Assembly (NCBI GenBank): GCA_023700825.1
Contig: JAMPYE010000095.1
Span: 1-11,438, forward strand
Direction: 5' to 3'
Source: Thermoanaerobaculia bacterium
Lineage (GTDB): Bacteria; Acidobacteriota; Thermoanaerobaculia; Gp7-AA8
DNA: 11,438 nucleotides
Part shown: piece by piece, positions 1-8,384 of the stretch
Position numbering within the stretch: the stretch's first letter is position 1
Layout: each line of letters starts with the position of its first letter
Position numbers and translations under genes: made by a program
The notes under the pieces: generated by a model
Seen by the model: only the letters and a program-made list of their open reading frames with translations
Told to the model about the DNA's origin: nothing
Databases searched by the model: none

Positions 1-125
1 AGGGGCCCTAGACTCCTCGACAACACACACGGCCGTTCGTCGACGACGCACTGGCGCGCGCGGGTTGTATCGTCCACGCCCGCCTCGAACGAATCGCAGA
101 ACGACACGAGGAGAGATCGCGAATC

Positions 126-1187
<1,062 letters not shown>

Positions 1188-1254
1188 CTCGCATTCCGGC
1201 GCGCGGACAGCTCGTTCACGCACCGATCGGCTCCGTAACCGCGTCATTCCATTC

Positions 1255-1276
1255 CGGGCGGGCTTCGGCCCGCCCG
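1255..1276 (+). terminator. recA terminator hairpin
   Basis: A perfect 9-bp GC stem (CGGGCGGGC, 1255-1263, with GCCCGCCCG, 1268-1276) closes on a TTCG tetraloop and is followed by a T-rich stretch (TTCCATTTC). It lies 68 nt past the recA stop codon. The U-run is imperfect, but stem and loop are textbook for intrinsic termination. Confidence 0.85.
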
Positions 1277-1399
1277 TTCCATTTCTCGCGCGTTTCCGTC
1301 ACTGAACCTTCGTACCGGAACCTGCTCCTGCCCTTACGGCGCGAAGGACTTACGCACAGCCGCGAATGCCGGTCTCCATTCCGGGGTTAGCGCTTCCAT

Positions 1400-1927
1400 A
1401 TGACGACGAATCAACGTATCGCTTGCGGCTCTGCCTCACTCGTTCTCATCGCGATGCTCACCGCGTGCTCGCAGGAGCCCGGCGCTGTCGCGCAGCGGAA
1501 GATGAACAGCGCCTTCGGGGACGACGCGAAACAGATCGAAGTGAAGATCGAAGGAACGACGGCGACGCTCACCGGCACCGTGTCGGAGCGCGCGACACAG
1601 GAGCTCGCCGAGGAAGTCGCGCGGAGCATTCCGGGAGTGACGTCGGTGAACAATCAGCTGACGGGCCCCGAGGCGCAGGGGCTCGACAAGCTGCGCACCG
1701 AAGCCATGGACGCGGCGCTCGAGATGTCGGTGAAAGGCGCGCTCGTTCGCGATGCCGGCGCGTCCGTCGCGGACGCATTGGAGATCGAAGCAGCCGACGG
1801 TGTCGTCTCCCTTCGCGGCACCGTGAGCTCGGGCGAGGCGCGCACCAGCGCGCTCGCCGCGGCCGGGCGCGTCGACGGCGTGCGCAGAGTCGTCGATCTC
1901 GTCGAGGTCAGCGCGGCGTCGAAGTAG
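1400..1927 (+). CDS. BON-domain lipoprotein (two BON repeats)
   Basis: Predicted exported lipoprotein of 175 aa with two BON domains. BON (bacterial OsmY and nodulation) modules are small alpha/beta domains thought to bind membrane phospholipids or other envelope ligands. The N-terminus is a short charged stretch, a hydrophobic core and a lipobox, LTAC, with the lipidated Cys at residue 23 followed by Ser-Gln. BON 1 spans about residues 30-90 (ATLTGTVSERATQELAEEVA) and BON 2 about 100-172 (GVVSLRGTVSSGEARTSALA). The ATG at 1400 gives the intact signal sequence, though no clear Shine-Dalgarno precedes it. The next gene is a paralogue of the same length, 71 bp downstream, probably co-transcribed. 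The role is likely envelope maintenance or stress; the exact function is unknown. Confidence 0.85.
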   Translation: MTTNQRIACGSASLVLIAMLTACSQEPGAVAQRKMNSAFGDDAKQIEVKIEGTTATLTGTVSERATQELAEEVARSIPGVTSVNNQLTGPEAQGLDKLRTEAMDAALEMSVKGALVRDAGASVADALEIEAADGVVSLRGTVSSGEARTSALAAAGRVDGVRRVVDLVEVSAASK

Positions 1928-1998
1928 CGCCGGAGGAAGGATCCCGGACAGCCCCGGGTTCCAACCCATCGAGCAACACGACAATCTGGAGGCAGCCC

Positions 1999-2526
1999 AT
2001 GAAGACGCTTCTTGTTGCACTGATCGCCACGATCCTGACAGTTGCCTTCGCCGGAAACACGGCGGCCGCACCTTCTCCCGTCGAAGTCGAGACGAAACTC
2101 TCGGCGAAGCTCGTCGACGCTTTCGGAGACGACGCGCTGACGATTCGGGTGACCTATTTCGACGGCAACGCGATTCTCACGGGCAAAGTCGTCGAGCGCT
2201 CGACACAGGAGCTCGCCGAGCAGGTCGCGCTCTACTTCTACGAGGTCTCGAAGGTCGACAACCAGCTTCGCGCGGAGAAGGACCGGAAGCTGATGGACGG
2301 CCAGCTACAGGACGAGGGCCTCGACGCGATGCTCGAGAGCGAGGCGAAGGCCGCGCTCGCCGGTGAGATCGGATCGCACGCGAAAGACGTGAACGTCGAG
2401 GCTGTCGACGGCGTGGTCGCGGTACGGGGAACCGTCCCCGACGAGGCGCGCCGCAAGCTGGCGATCGACGCGCTCGCGAAGCTCGCGCGGATCTCGAAGG
2501 TCATCGACCTACTTCGGGTGAAGTAA
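1999..2526 (+). CDS. BON-domain periplasmic protein (paralogue of the preceding gene)
   Basis: Predicted periplasmic protein of 175 aa with a Sec-type signal peptide (MKTLLVALIATILTVAFAG, cleavage probably within the Ala-rich stretch at about residues 24-26) and two BON domains, about 30-95 and 100-175. It aligns along its whole length with the upstream lipoprotein: both share AFGDDA, ILTG/TLTG, ER(A/S)TQELAE, NQL and a VDGVV(A/S)(V/L)RGTV-like second module. The pair is therefore a tandem duplication in which one copy keeps a lipid anchor and this one does not. The ATG at 1999 has a good GGAGG site at 1988-1992 with 6-nt spacing. The longer open frame running back to 1366 in this frame is antiparalogue noise across the first gene, not coding. 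Function beyond envelope binding is not known. Confidence 0.87.
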   Translation: MKTLLVALIATILTVAFAGNTAAAPSPVEVETKLSAKLVDAFGDDALTIRVTYFDGNAILTGKVVERSTQELAEQVALYFYEVSKVDNQLRAEKDRKLMDGQLQDEGLDAMLESEAKAALAGEIGSHAKDVNVEAVDGVVAVRGTVPDEARRKLAIDALAKLARISKVIDLLRVK

Positions 2527-2537
2527 CCCCCACGTCG

Positions 2538-3407
2538 ATGGCAAGCTCCTTCGGCGTTTCGTCCGACCTCGGCGAAGCGATGCGCGTCGACCTGGCGCTC
2601 ACGCAACCACCCTTCTCGCTCTCGCGCCGGGAGGCGAAACGCGTGCTCGACGCGGGACGCGTGCTCCTCGATTCGAGGCCGGTGGGCGTCGCGTCGAGAC
2701 TCGCCCAGTCGGGCGCTCATCTGACGCTGCTCGAGCCTGAAGCCGCGGTGGCGCTGCTGCATCTCGACGCGAGGCTGCTCGTCGCCGATAAGCCTCCGGC
2801 GATCCCGACACAGCCGAGCCCAGGCAGCTCGAATCCGTCGCTCCTGGAGGTCGTCGCATCGATGCTCAAGCGCCGAGGCGAGGCGTCCGACCTTTTCCTC
2901 GTCCATCGCCTCGACACGAACACGACCGGCGTGATCGCGTTCGCGCGGACGCGACAGTTCTCGGAACGCCTGTCGAAGCTGATCTCCGGCGGCATGAGCG
3001 AGAAGGTCTATCGCGCGATTGTGGTAGGCAGAATCGACGCGCCGATGTCGATCGACGCCCCGATCGGACGGCTCGCGGGTAACGTCTTCCACGTCCACGA
3101 TTCGGGGAAACCTTCGCACAGCGAGGTGACGGTCGTGGCCTCGAGTGACCGGGCATCGCTCATCGAAGTGAGGATCGCAACCGGGCGTACTCACCAGATC
3201 CGGGTCCACCTTGCGCATGTCGGCCATCCCGTGCTCGGTGACCGGAAGTACGGCAGCGCGCTCCAACCCACCACGCCGCCCGCGCGTCCGATGCTTCACG
3301 CGCTGCGGCTCGGCCTGCCCGGGCTCGGCGTGTTCTCCGCCCCGTCACCTGCCGATTTCGAGGCGGTCGCGAACGAGCTGGGGCTCGCCACTGTCACCGC
3401 AACGTAG
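2538..3407 (+). CDS. RluA-family RNA pseudouridine synthase with S4 domain
   Basis: Isomerises uridine to pseudouridine in rRNA or tRNA in the cytoplasm. An S4 RNA-binding domain covers about residues 15-60 (RVDLALTQPP through the LSRREAKRVLDAGRVLL helix). The catalytic domain follows, with the RluA motif HRLD at 123-126, where Asp126 is the expected catalytic nucleophile, and the later signature GRTHQIRVHLAHVGHPVLGD. The motif reads HRLDTNTTG, where the family usually has Ser before the Gly. The 289 aa is a little short but complete. The ATG at 2538, 11 nt after the BON stop, has no clear ribosome site; the ATG at 2580 (MRVDLAL), right at the S4 domain, is an equally credible start. The substrate site cannot be told from sequence, so no specific Rlu name is given. 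Confidence 0.9.
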   Translation: MASSFGVSSDLGEAMRVDLALTQPPFSLSRREAKRVLDAGRVLLDSRPVGVASRLAQSGAHLTLLEPEAAVALLHLDARLLVADKPPAIPTQPSPGSSNPSLLEVVASMLKRRGEASDLFLVHRLDTNTTGVIAFARTRQFSERLSKLISGGMSEKVYRAIVVGRIDAPMSIDAPIGRLAGNVFHVHDSGKPSHSEVTVVASSDRASLIEVRIATGRTHQIRVHLAHVGHPVLGDRKYGSALQPTTPPARPMLHALRLGLPGLGVFSAPSPADFEAVANELGLATVTAT

Positions 3408-3436
3408 CGCCGCGCAGGGCCCGGGCGACGTGATTC

Positions 3437-3445
3437 TGGTAGCAT
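3437..3445 (+). promoter_or_regulatory. Extended -10 box before hslV
   Basis: TGGTAGCAT matches an extended -10 element (TGn plus TAnnnT). It ends 7 nt before the GTG at 3453, so the expected transcription start falls on or next to the start codon, suggesting a leaderless hslV mRNA. No convincing -35 is seen at 16-18 nt spacing. Confidence 0.4.
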
Positions 3446-3452
3446 CCGGAAC

Positions 3453-3995
3453 GTGAGCGAAATGCCTGTTTTTCACGCAACGACCATCCTTTGCGTCCGG
3501 CGCGGCGACAAGGTGGCGATGGCCGGAGACGGCCAGGTCACCGTCGGCACGACCGTGATGAAACAGAGCGCCGCCAAGGTGCGGCGCCTCTACGACGGCA
3601 AGATCATCGCCGGATTTGCCGGCTCGGCCGCCGACGCCTTCGCGCTCTTCGCGCGCTTCGAGGCGAAGCTCGAGGAGTACCGCGGCAACCTCGAGCGCGC
3701 CGTCGTCGAGCTCGCCAAGGACTGGCGCCTCGACAAGTACCTCCGCCAGCTGCAGGCGCTCCTCATCGTGGCGAACGAAGAGCGTTCGTACCTGATCTCG
3801 GGAACGGGCGACCTGATCCAGCCGGACGACGGCATGCTCGCGATCGGCTCTGGCGGCCCTTACGCGCTCGCCGCCGCCCGTGCCCTCATGGCGCACACGG
3901 AAATGCCGGCCGCAGAGATCGCGAGAGAAGGGCTCCGCATCGCCTCGACGATCTGCATCTACACGAACGACCACATTACGGTCGAGGAGCTGTGA
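3453..3995 (+). CDS. hslV: HslV, proteolytic subunit of the HslVU protease
   Basis: Threonine peptidase (family T1) forming the double hexameric chamber of the HslVU (ClpQY) protease; HslU feeds it unfolded substrates. The 180 aa match the family along the full length: GDGQVT, KVRRLYDGKIIAGFAGS, ADAFALF, ELAKDWR, LIVANEE, AIGSGGPYALAAARAL and the end ICIYTNDHITVEEL. The catalytic residue is expected to be Thr10 or the adjacent Thr11, in HATTI. Using the GTG at 3453 leaves a 9-residue propeptide (MSEMPVFHA) that must be cut off to expose Thr; the ATG at 3462 would leave 6. This N-terminus resembles the Firmicute-like FHATTI type more than the E. coli MTTI type. hslU follows but is separated by an unusually long repeat-bearing spacer. 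Confidence 0.97.
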   Translation: MSEMPVFHATTILCVRRGDKVAMAGDGQVTVGTTVMKQSAAKVRRLYDGKIIAGFAGSAADAFALFARFEAKLEEYRGNLERAVVELAKDWRLDKYLRQLQALLIVANEERSYLISGTGDLIQPDDGMLAIGSGGPYALAAARALMAHTEMPAAEIAREGLRIASTICIYTNDHITVEEL

Positions 3996-4002
3996 GCTGC
4001 GC

Positions 4003-4025
4003 AGTTGTTAGTTGTTAGTTGTTAG
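4003..4025. repeat. Heptamer tandem repeat, (AGTTGTT)x3 plus AG
   Basis: Three perfect copies of the 7-bp unit AGTTGTT start 8 nt after the hslV stop codon. The unit is far more AT-rich than the surrounding genes. A related motif appears inverted about 100 bp downstream (TAACAA at 4121-4126 and AACAACCC at 4136-4143). Confidence 0.85.
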
Positions 4026-4084
4026 ACAGGCGGCGCAGGGCGGAGCGATTTCCGCACAAGAGACTCGATCGGAAGCGAATTAGA

Positions 4085-4090
4085 TAGAAT
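4085..4090 (+). promoter_or_regulatory. Possible -10 box for hslU
   Basis: TAGAAT (five of six matches to TATAAT) lies in the AT-rich spacer between hslV and hslU and would put a start near 4097, about 90 nt before the hslU ATG. No good -35 is seen at the usual spacing, so this is only suggestive. If active, hslU would have a promoter separate from hslV. Confidence 0.3.
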
Positions 4091-4095
4091 AATAA

Positions 4096-4143
4096 GGGTT
4101 GTTATTAATCGCTGGATTTCTAACAATTAAAAACCAACAACCC
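4096..4143. repeat. Inverted repeat in the hslV-hslU spacer
   Basis: GGGTTGTT (4096-4103) and AACAACCC (4136-4143) are perfect 8-bp inverted arms around a 32-nt AT-rich centre that also holds TTGTTA and TAACAA as a smaller inverted pair. The arms share the TTGTT core of the heptamers at 4003-4025, so the two parts look like one degraded repeat element. In RNA this could fold in the hslU leader. Confidence 0.6.
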
Positions 4144-4188
4144 GTAGCCGGAAACGCAACCGCCACAACCTGCGAGCAGAGACAAACC

Positions 4189-5583
4189 ATGGCCATCCCC
4201 CTCCCCGGACACATCGAAGAGCTGCGCGAGACGGCCGACCGGCTCACGCCGAAGCAGATCGTCGCCGAGCTCGACAAGCACATCGTCGGACAGCACGCCG
4301 CCAAGCGTGCCGTCGCGATCGCGCTCAGAAATCGCTGGCGGCGCCAGCAACTGCCGCCCGAGCGCCGCGAGGAGATCGCGCCGAAGAACATCATCATGAT
4401 CGGCCCCACCGGGGTCGGAAAGACGGAGATCGCGAGGAGGCTCGCGAAGCTGACGCGCTCCCCGTTCCTCAAGATCGAGGCGTCGAAATTCACCGAGGTC
4501 GGCTACGTCGGCCGCGACGTCGAGACGATCGTCCGCGACTTGACCGAGCTCGCCGTCAAGATGGTCAAGGAAGAGCGCAAGGTATCGGTACGCGTCCAGG
4601 CCGAGCGCAACGCGCGCGAGCGCTTGCTCGATCTGCTTCTGCCCGGAAAGCCGACGGCCTATCCGGCCTTCGTCGGCCCGGAGCGGAAAGAGGCCGACGA
4701 GCGCTCCGAGACGCGGGAGAAGATGGCCGCGTGGCTCGACGAGGGAAAGCTCGACGAGCGCGAGATCGAAGTCGAGGTCAAGGAGCAGTCGACTCCGTCG
4801 TTCGAGATCTTCACCCCGCAGGGGGTCGAGGAGATGGGGGTCAACATCAAGGACATGCTCCCGGGGCTCTTCGGCGGAAAGACGAAGCGCCGGAAGATGC
4901 GCATCGGCGACGCGCGCGACGTACTGATCGCCGAAGAGGCCGACAAGCTCGTCGACCAGTCGTCGGCGACGCATGAAGCAATCGACCGGGTCGAGCAGAG
5001 CGGCATCGTCTTTCTCGACGAGCTCGACAAGATCGCCGGGCGCGAAGGGGCGCAGGGTCCCGACGTCTCGCGCGAAGGGGTTCAGCGCGACCTCCTCCCG
5101 ATCGTGGAGGGAACGACGGTGAACACCCGCTACGGAATGGTCCGCACCGATCACATCCTTTTCATCGCGGCCGGCGCGTTCCACGTGTCGAAGCCGTCGG
5201 ACCTGATCCCCGAGCTGCAGGGACGCTTCCCGATCCGTGTCGAGCTCGATTCGCTCACGCACGCCGACTTCGTCCGCATTTTGCGCGAACCGGAGCACGC
5301 GCTCACGACGCAGTACACGGAGCTGATGTCGACCGAGAACGTGGGGCTCCGTTTCACCGACGACGCGATCGAGGAGATCGCGAAATTCGCCGAGCACGTG
5401 AACCAGCGGATGGAGAACATCGGCGCGCGCCGTCTCCACACGATTCTCGAGCGGCTGCTCGATGAGATCTCGTTCACTGCCGACGAGAGGTCCGGAACGG
5501 AAGTCGTCCTCGACGCCGAGTACGTGCGCAAGGCGCTGAGCGACGTCGTTCAGGATGTCGACCTGAGCCGATACGTGCTCTGA
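4189..5583 (+). CDS. hslU: HslU, ATPase subunit of the HslVU protease
   Basis: AAA+ unfoldase of the Clp/HslU family that docks on HslV and translocates substrates into it. From the ATG at 4189 it is 464 aa, close to the family norm. Walker A GPTGVGKT is at residues 72-79 (Lys78), the substrate-gripping pore loop GYVG at 105-108, the variable I-domain with charged helices at about 120-250, and Walker B IVFLDELDK around Asp277-Glu278. The conserved ELQGRFPIRVEL segment follows. The C-terminal tail DLSRYVL is the peptide that inserts into HslV and activates it. An in-frame TTG at 4099 would add 30 residues encoded by the repeat-bearing spacer, with no resemblance to HslU, so it was not used. 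The ribosome site before 4189 is weak. The I-domain is rich in Arg, Glu and Lys, as is normal. Confidence 0.96.
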   Translation: MAIPLPGHIEELRETADRLTPKQIVAELDKHIVGQHAAKRAVAIALRNRWRRQQLPPERREEIAPKNIIMIGPTGVGKTEIARRLAKLTRSPFLKIEASKFTEVGYVGRDVETIVRDLTELAVKMVKEERKVSVRVQAERNARERLLDLLLPGKPTAYPAFVGPERKEADERSETREKMAAWLDEGKLDEREIEVEVKEQSTPSFEIFTPQGVEEMGVNIKDMLPGLFGGKTKRRKMRIGDARDVLIAEEADKLVDQSSATHEAIDRVEQSGIVFLDELDKIAGREGAQGPDVSREGVQRDLLPIVEGTTVNTRYGMVRTDHILFIAAGAFHVSKPSDLIPELQGRFPIRVELDSLTHADFVRILREPEHALTTQYTELMSTENVGLRFTDDAIEEIAKFAEHVNQRMENIGARRLHTILERLLDEISFTADERSGTEVVLDAEYVRKALSDVVQDVDLSRYVL

Positions 5584-5627
5584 CCGTCGGCATTCAGCGA
5601 TATTCTTCCGGCCAGGAGACTCTCGTC

Positions 5628-6989
5628 ATGATTGCCTCGATCAACCCGGTCGACAACACTCTGATCACGTCGTTCGAGCCCGCCACGCCCACCGCGATCG
5701 AAGCGGCGCTCGTACGCGCCGCGGCGGCGTTCGCGCGGCACCGCGAGACGCCGCTCGCCGAACGCGCGGCGAAACTGGCGCGCGCCGCGGAGATTCTCGA
5801 GACGGAGTCCGATCGCTACGGCCGCCTGCTCACCCTCGAGATGGGCAAGCCGATCGCGGCGGCGCGTGCCGAGGTCGCAAAGTGCGCGCTCGCCTGCCGC
5901 TACTACGCCGAACACGGCGCCGCGCTCCTCGCCGACGAAATCATTCCGACGAGCGCGCGGCGGAGCCTCGTGCGCTACCAGCCGCTCGGCGTCGTCCTCG
6001 CCGTGATGCCGTGGAACTTTCCGTTCTGGCAGGTGTTCCGCTTCGCCGCGCCCTCGCTGATGGCGGGCAACACAGGAATCCTCAAGCACGCCTCGAACGT
6101 GCCGCAGTCGGCGCTCGCCATCGAGGAGATCCTCCGCCGAGCCGGATTCGACGGCGACGAGTTCCAGACGCTCCTCATCACCTCGTCGCAGGTCGAGTCG
6201 CTGCTCGTCGACGACAGGATCGCCGCCGCGACGCTCACCGGCAGCGAGGGAGCAGGCCGGAGCGTCGGCTCGATCGCCGGGCGCGAGATCAAGAAAGTCG
6301 TCCTGGAGTTGGGCGGAAGCGACCCGTTCGTCATCATGCCGAGCGCCGACATCGACACCGCGGCGCAGGTCGCCGCGAAGGCGCGCTGCGTGAACAACGG
6401 CCAGTCGTGCATCGCCGCGAAGCGCTTCATCGTGCATCGCGACGTCGCCGGAGAGTTCACCACGAAGTTCGTCGCCGCGATGCGCGCGCTGCGCGTCGGC
6501 GACCCGATGGACGAGTCGACCGACGTCGGCCCGCTCGCAACGCCGCAGATTCTCGAGGAGGTCGCGGCCTTCGTCGACGACGCCACCGCTCTCGGCGCGA
6601 AGGCCCTCTGCGGAGGCCGGCGCGTCGACGGCCCGGGCAACTACTACCCGCCGACGGTGCTCGTCGACATCCCCTCCGCCGCGAAGATCGTCACCGAGGA
6701 GGTCTTCGGCCCCGTCGCTGCTCTCTTCGTCGCGAAGAACAAGGAAGATGCCGTGCGCATCGCGAACGCGACGCCGTTCGGGCTCGGCGCCGCCGCGTGG
6801 ACGCGCGACGAGGAGGAGCAGCGCTTCTTCGCCGATCGGATCGAGGCGGGGCAGGTCTTCATCAACGCGATGGTCGCTTCCGACCCTCGCGTCCCGTTCG
6901 GAGGAATCCGGCGCTCGGGCTTTGGACGCGAGCTCGGGCCGCACGGCATCCGCGAGTTCGTCAACGCGAAGACGATCTGGGTGGCGTGA
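5628..6989 (+). CDS. NAD(P)-dependent aldehyde dehydrogenase, succinate-semialdehyde (Sad/YneI) type
   Basis: Oxidises an aldehyde, most likely succinate semialdehyde, to the acid using NAD(P). The 453 aa span the whole ALDH fold. Expected catalytic residues are all visible: Asn130 in MPWNFPFWQ, Lys153 in LKHASN, Glu227 in LELGGSDPF and the nucleophile Cys261 in NNGQSCIAAKRF. The C-terminal pattern FINAMVASDPRVPFGGIRRSGFGREL and the wording around each motif match E. coli Sad (YneI) more closely than GabD. Sad feeds succinate into the TCA cycle from putrescine/GABA breakdown, but no transaminase or other pathway gene is in the window, so the true substrate is inferred. The ATG at 5628 has AGGAG at 5614-5618. 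It starts 44 bp after hslU and may be transcribed with it. Confidence 0.92.
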   Translation: MIASINPVDNTLITSFEPATPTAIEAALVRAAAAFARHRETPLAERAAKLARAAEILETESDRYGRLLTLEMGKPIAAARAEVAKCALACRYYAEHGAALLADEIIPTSARRSLVRYQPLGVVLAVMPWNFPFWQVFRFAAPSLMAGNTGILKHASNVPQSALAIEEILRRAGFDGDEFQTLLITSSQVESLLVDDRIAAATLTGSEGAGRSVGSIAGREIKKVVLELGGSDPFVIMPSADIDTAAQVAAKARCVNNGQSCIAAKRFIVHRDVAGEFTTKFVAAMRALRVGDPMDESTDVGPLATPQILEEVAAFVDDATALGAKALCGGRRVDGPGNYYPPTVLVDIPSAAKIVTEEVFGPVAALFVAKNKEDAVRIANATPFGLGAAAWTRDEEEQRFFADRIEAGQVFINAMVASDPRVPFGGIRRSGFGRELGPHGIREFVNAKTIWVA

Positions 6990-7002
6990 CGCGCGGCGTC
7001 AC
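6986..7002. terminator. Shared hairpin at convergent gene ends
   Basis: GTGACGC (6986-6992) pairs with GCGTCAC (6996-7002) around a 3-nt loop. The TGA of the plus-strand dehydrogenase (6987-6989) and the TGA of the minus-strand GAF gene (6999-7001) both lie inside the stem, placed symmetrically. It could act as a short two-way terminator, although no T-run follows on the minus strand and only TTCTC on the plus strand. Confidence 0.45.
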
Positions 7003-8384
7003 TTCTCGGCCAGCTCGAGCACCGCGTCGACGACGAGCGCGAACCGCCCTCGACCGGTCCGCTCGATGCGAACTTCCGGGCACTTCTCTTCGAGCCGCTT
7101 GCGCAGGAGGATGAGGCGGCTCTCGAGGTTGTCCTTGAACTCCGGAAGCCCGAGCGACTCGTCGAGCCGGAGCTCGCGGTTGGAGAACTCGGTCCGCCCC
7201 TCCCGGGACCAGGAGGTCAGCAGCTTCCAGAAGATACGCCCCGGCACGTTGCGGATCAGGTAGTCGTTGTCGATGAAGACGCAGTCGTCCGCGCGGTAGT
7301 ACGTCATCGTCCTTCGACGCCGCGACGGCTCGCTCGGGGACGCGACCTCCGGCCGCGGCGGAGGCTCATCCTCGTCCTCCGCTTCGGGCTCCGACATCCG
7401 ATCGATTCCCAGCGCGATCTGATTCGCGGCGACCTCGAGATAGCCCTCGTGCCACTCGTCGAACCCGGCGAGCCCGCGGCTCTCGGCAACGAGCACGCCG
7501 ATGAGCTCGACGCCGACGGTGAGCGGAATGATGAGCGTGCTCTGCGCGTCAGGGAGTCCCGGAAGCGGAATCTCCGGCGCCACCGGATGGCTCTCGCGAG
7601 AGATCACTTCGCGCCGCATGGCGCGGCCGTAGCGAAGGCTCGAGTCGAGTCCTGCAATCCGGAGAATCCTCCGCTGCTTCGCCGCCGTGCCGATCAACCC
7701 TTCGCCGATCTGGACTTCGGCGCCGACGCCGCTCTCGCCGTAGCCGCGGCTCGCAACGGTCACCAGCCGGTCGCACGACGGCTCGGCGATGAGGACCATC
7801 GTGTGCTCGAAGCCGAAGTACCCGTCGAGCGCTTCGAGCACGGACGAGAGCAGCGACTCGAGATCCTCGGCTCGGTTGATCTGCTCCGAGACACAACGGA
7901 GCCCGCGGAGCTCGGTGCGGCGCCCCGCAGCAAGCGCTCTGTCGCTCGGGTCGTCCAGTGGCGGCTCGGCGAGAAAGCCTTCGACGATGTTCGCGCTGAT
8001 CACTTCGAATACGTCGGCCGAGAGGAGGCGAAAGATGCCCGCCATCCCCGTCTGCGACGCGATCGCCTCGATGCGGACCGCCATCGAGTCGAAGAGCGGA
8101 CCGATCGACTCGGAGCGCAGGAACCTGAGCCGGAGGCGGTAGGCCTGAAAGGTCAGAGGGTCGACGACCTGGGCGCAGGCGAGCGGGTTCGCGTCGAGGT
8201 TCTTTCGCGTCTTGTTGAAGAACTGACACGAGAGAGCGACGTGATGCTCGTCGACGTAGAACACCTGACTCACGTACGTGACGTTCGGTATCCCGTCGGC
8301 GTCGGCGGTGGAGACGATGCTCGGAATCACACCGAGAAAGCAGCGTGAAAGGTCCGCGAGCCGCGGTGGCGCCGTCCTGTTCAT
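6999..8384 (-). CDS. PPOX-like split-barrel, GAF and winged-helix-like fusion protein
   Basis: A 461-aa multidomain protein that looks like a sensor-regulator. Residues about 1-135 resemble a pyridoxamine 5'-phosphate oxidase-type flavin split barrel (IPSIVSTADADGIPNVTYVSQVF, then ALSCQFFNKTRKNLDANPLACAQVVDP). Residues about 165-328 are a GAF domain (LESLLSSVLEALDGYFGFEH, VGAEVQIGEGLIGTAAKQRR, STLIIPLTVGVELIGVLVAES). An acidic, proline-rich linker covers about 331-356 and an Arg patch precedes about 360-455, which reads like a winged helix (NVPGRIFWKLLTSW, TEFSNRELRLDESLGLP, LESRLILLRKRLEE, GRGRFALVV). Its ATG overlaps the stop of the upstream PPOX gene by 4 nt (ATGA), so the two are translationally coupled. 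No histidine kinase, cyclase or phosphodiesterase domain is visible. Ligand and DNA binding are inferred from folds, not shown. Confidence 0.8.
   Translation of the reverse strand: MNRTAPPRLADLSRCFLGVIPSIVSTADADGIPNVTYVSQVFYVDEHHVALSCQFFNKTRKNLDANPLACAQVVDPLTFQAYRLRLRFLRSESIGPLFDSMAVRIEAIASQTGMAGIFRLLSADVFEVISANIVEGFLAEPPLDDPSDRALAAGRRTELRGLRCVSEQINRAEDLESLLSSVLEALDGYFGFEHTMVLIAEPSCDRLVTVASRGYGESGVGAEVQIGEGLIGTAAKQRRILRIAGLDSSLRYGRAMRREVISRESHPVAPEIPLPGLPDAQSTLIIPLTVGVELIGVLVAESRGLAGFDEWHEGYLEVAANQIALGIDRMSEPEAEDEDEPPPRPEVASPSEPSRRRRTMTYYRADDCVFIDNDYLIRNVPGRIFWKLLTSWSREGRTEFSNRELRLDESLGLPEFKDNLESRLILLRKRLEEKCPEVRIERTGRGRFALVVDAVLELAEK

Noticed and set aside
87..102. GAAC-N8-GAAC direct repeat just before recA as a LexA (SOS) operator
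   Set aside because: The alphaproteobacterial box has 7-nt spacing and the palindromic types do not match. One loose hit in a GC-rich leader is not enough.
1..125. Gene or promoter hexamers upstream of recA
   Set aside because: No open frame with recognisable content ends here, and TTGTAT at 65-70 is too weak to call a -10. Only the ribosome site at 108-115 is convincing.
4099..4188. TTG start adding 30 residues to HslU
   Set aside because: The extra residues are encoded by the repeat-bearing spacer and do not resemble any HslU N-terminus.
4120..6944. Very long minus-strand open frames across hslU and the aldehyde dehydrogenase (4120-5439 and 5550-6944)
   Set aside because: They are full of Arg, Asp and Leu with no recognisable fold and no ribosome site, and they mirror two genes whose catalytic motifs are all intact.
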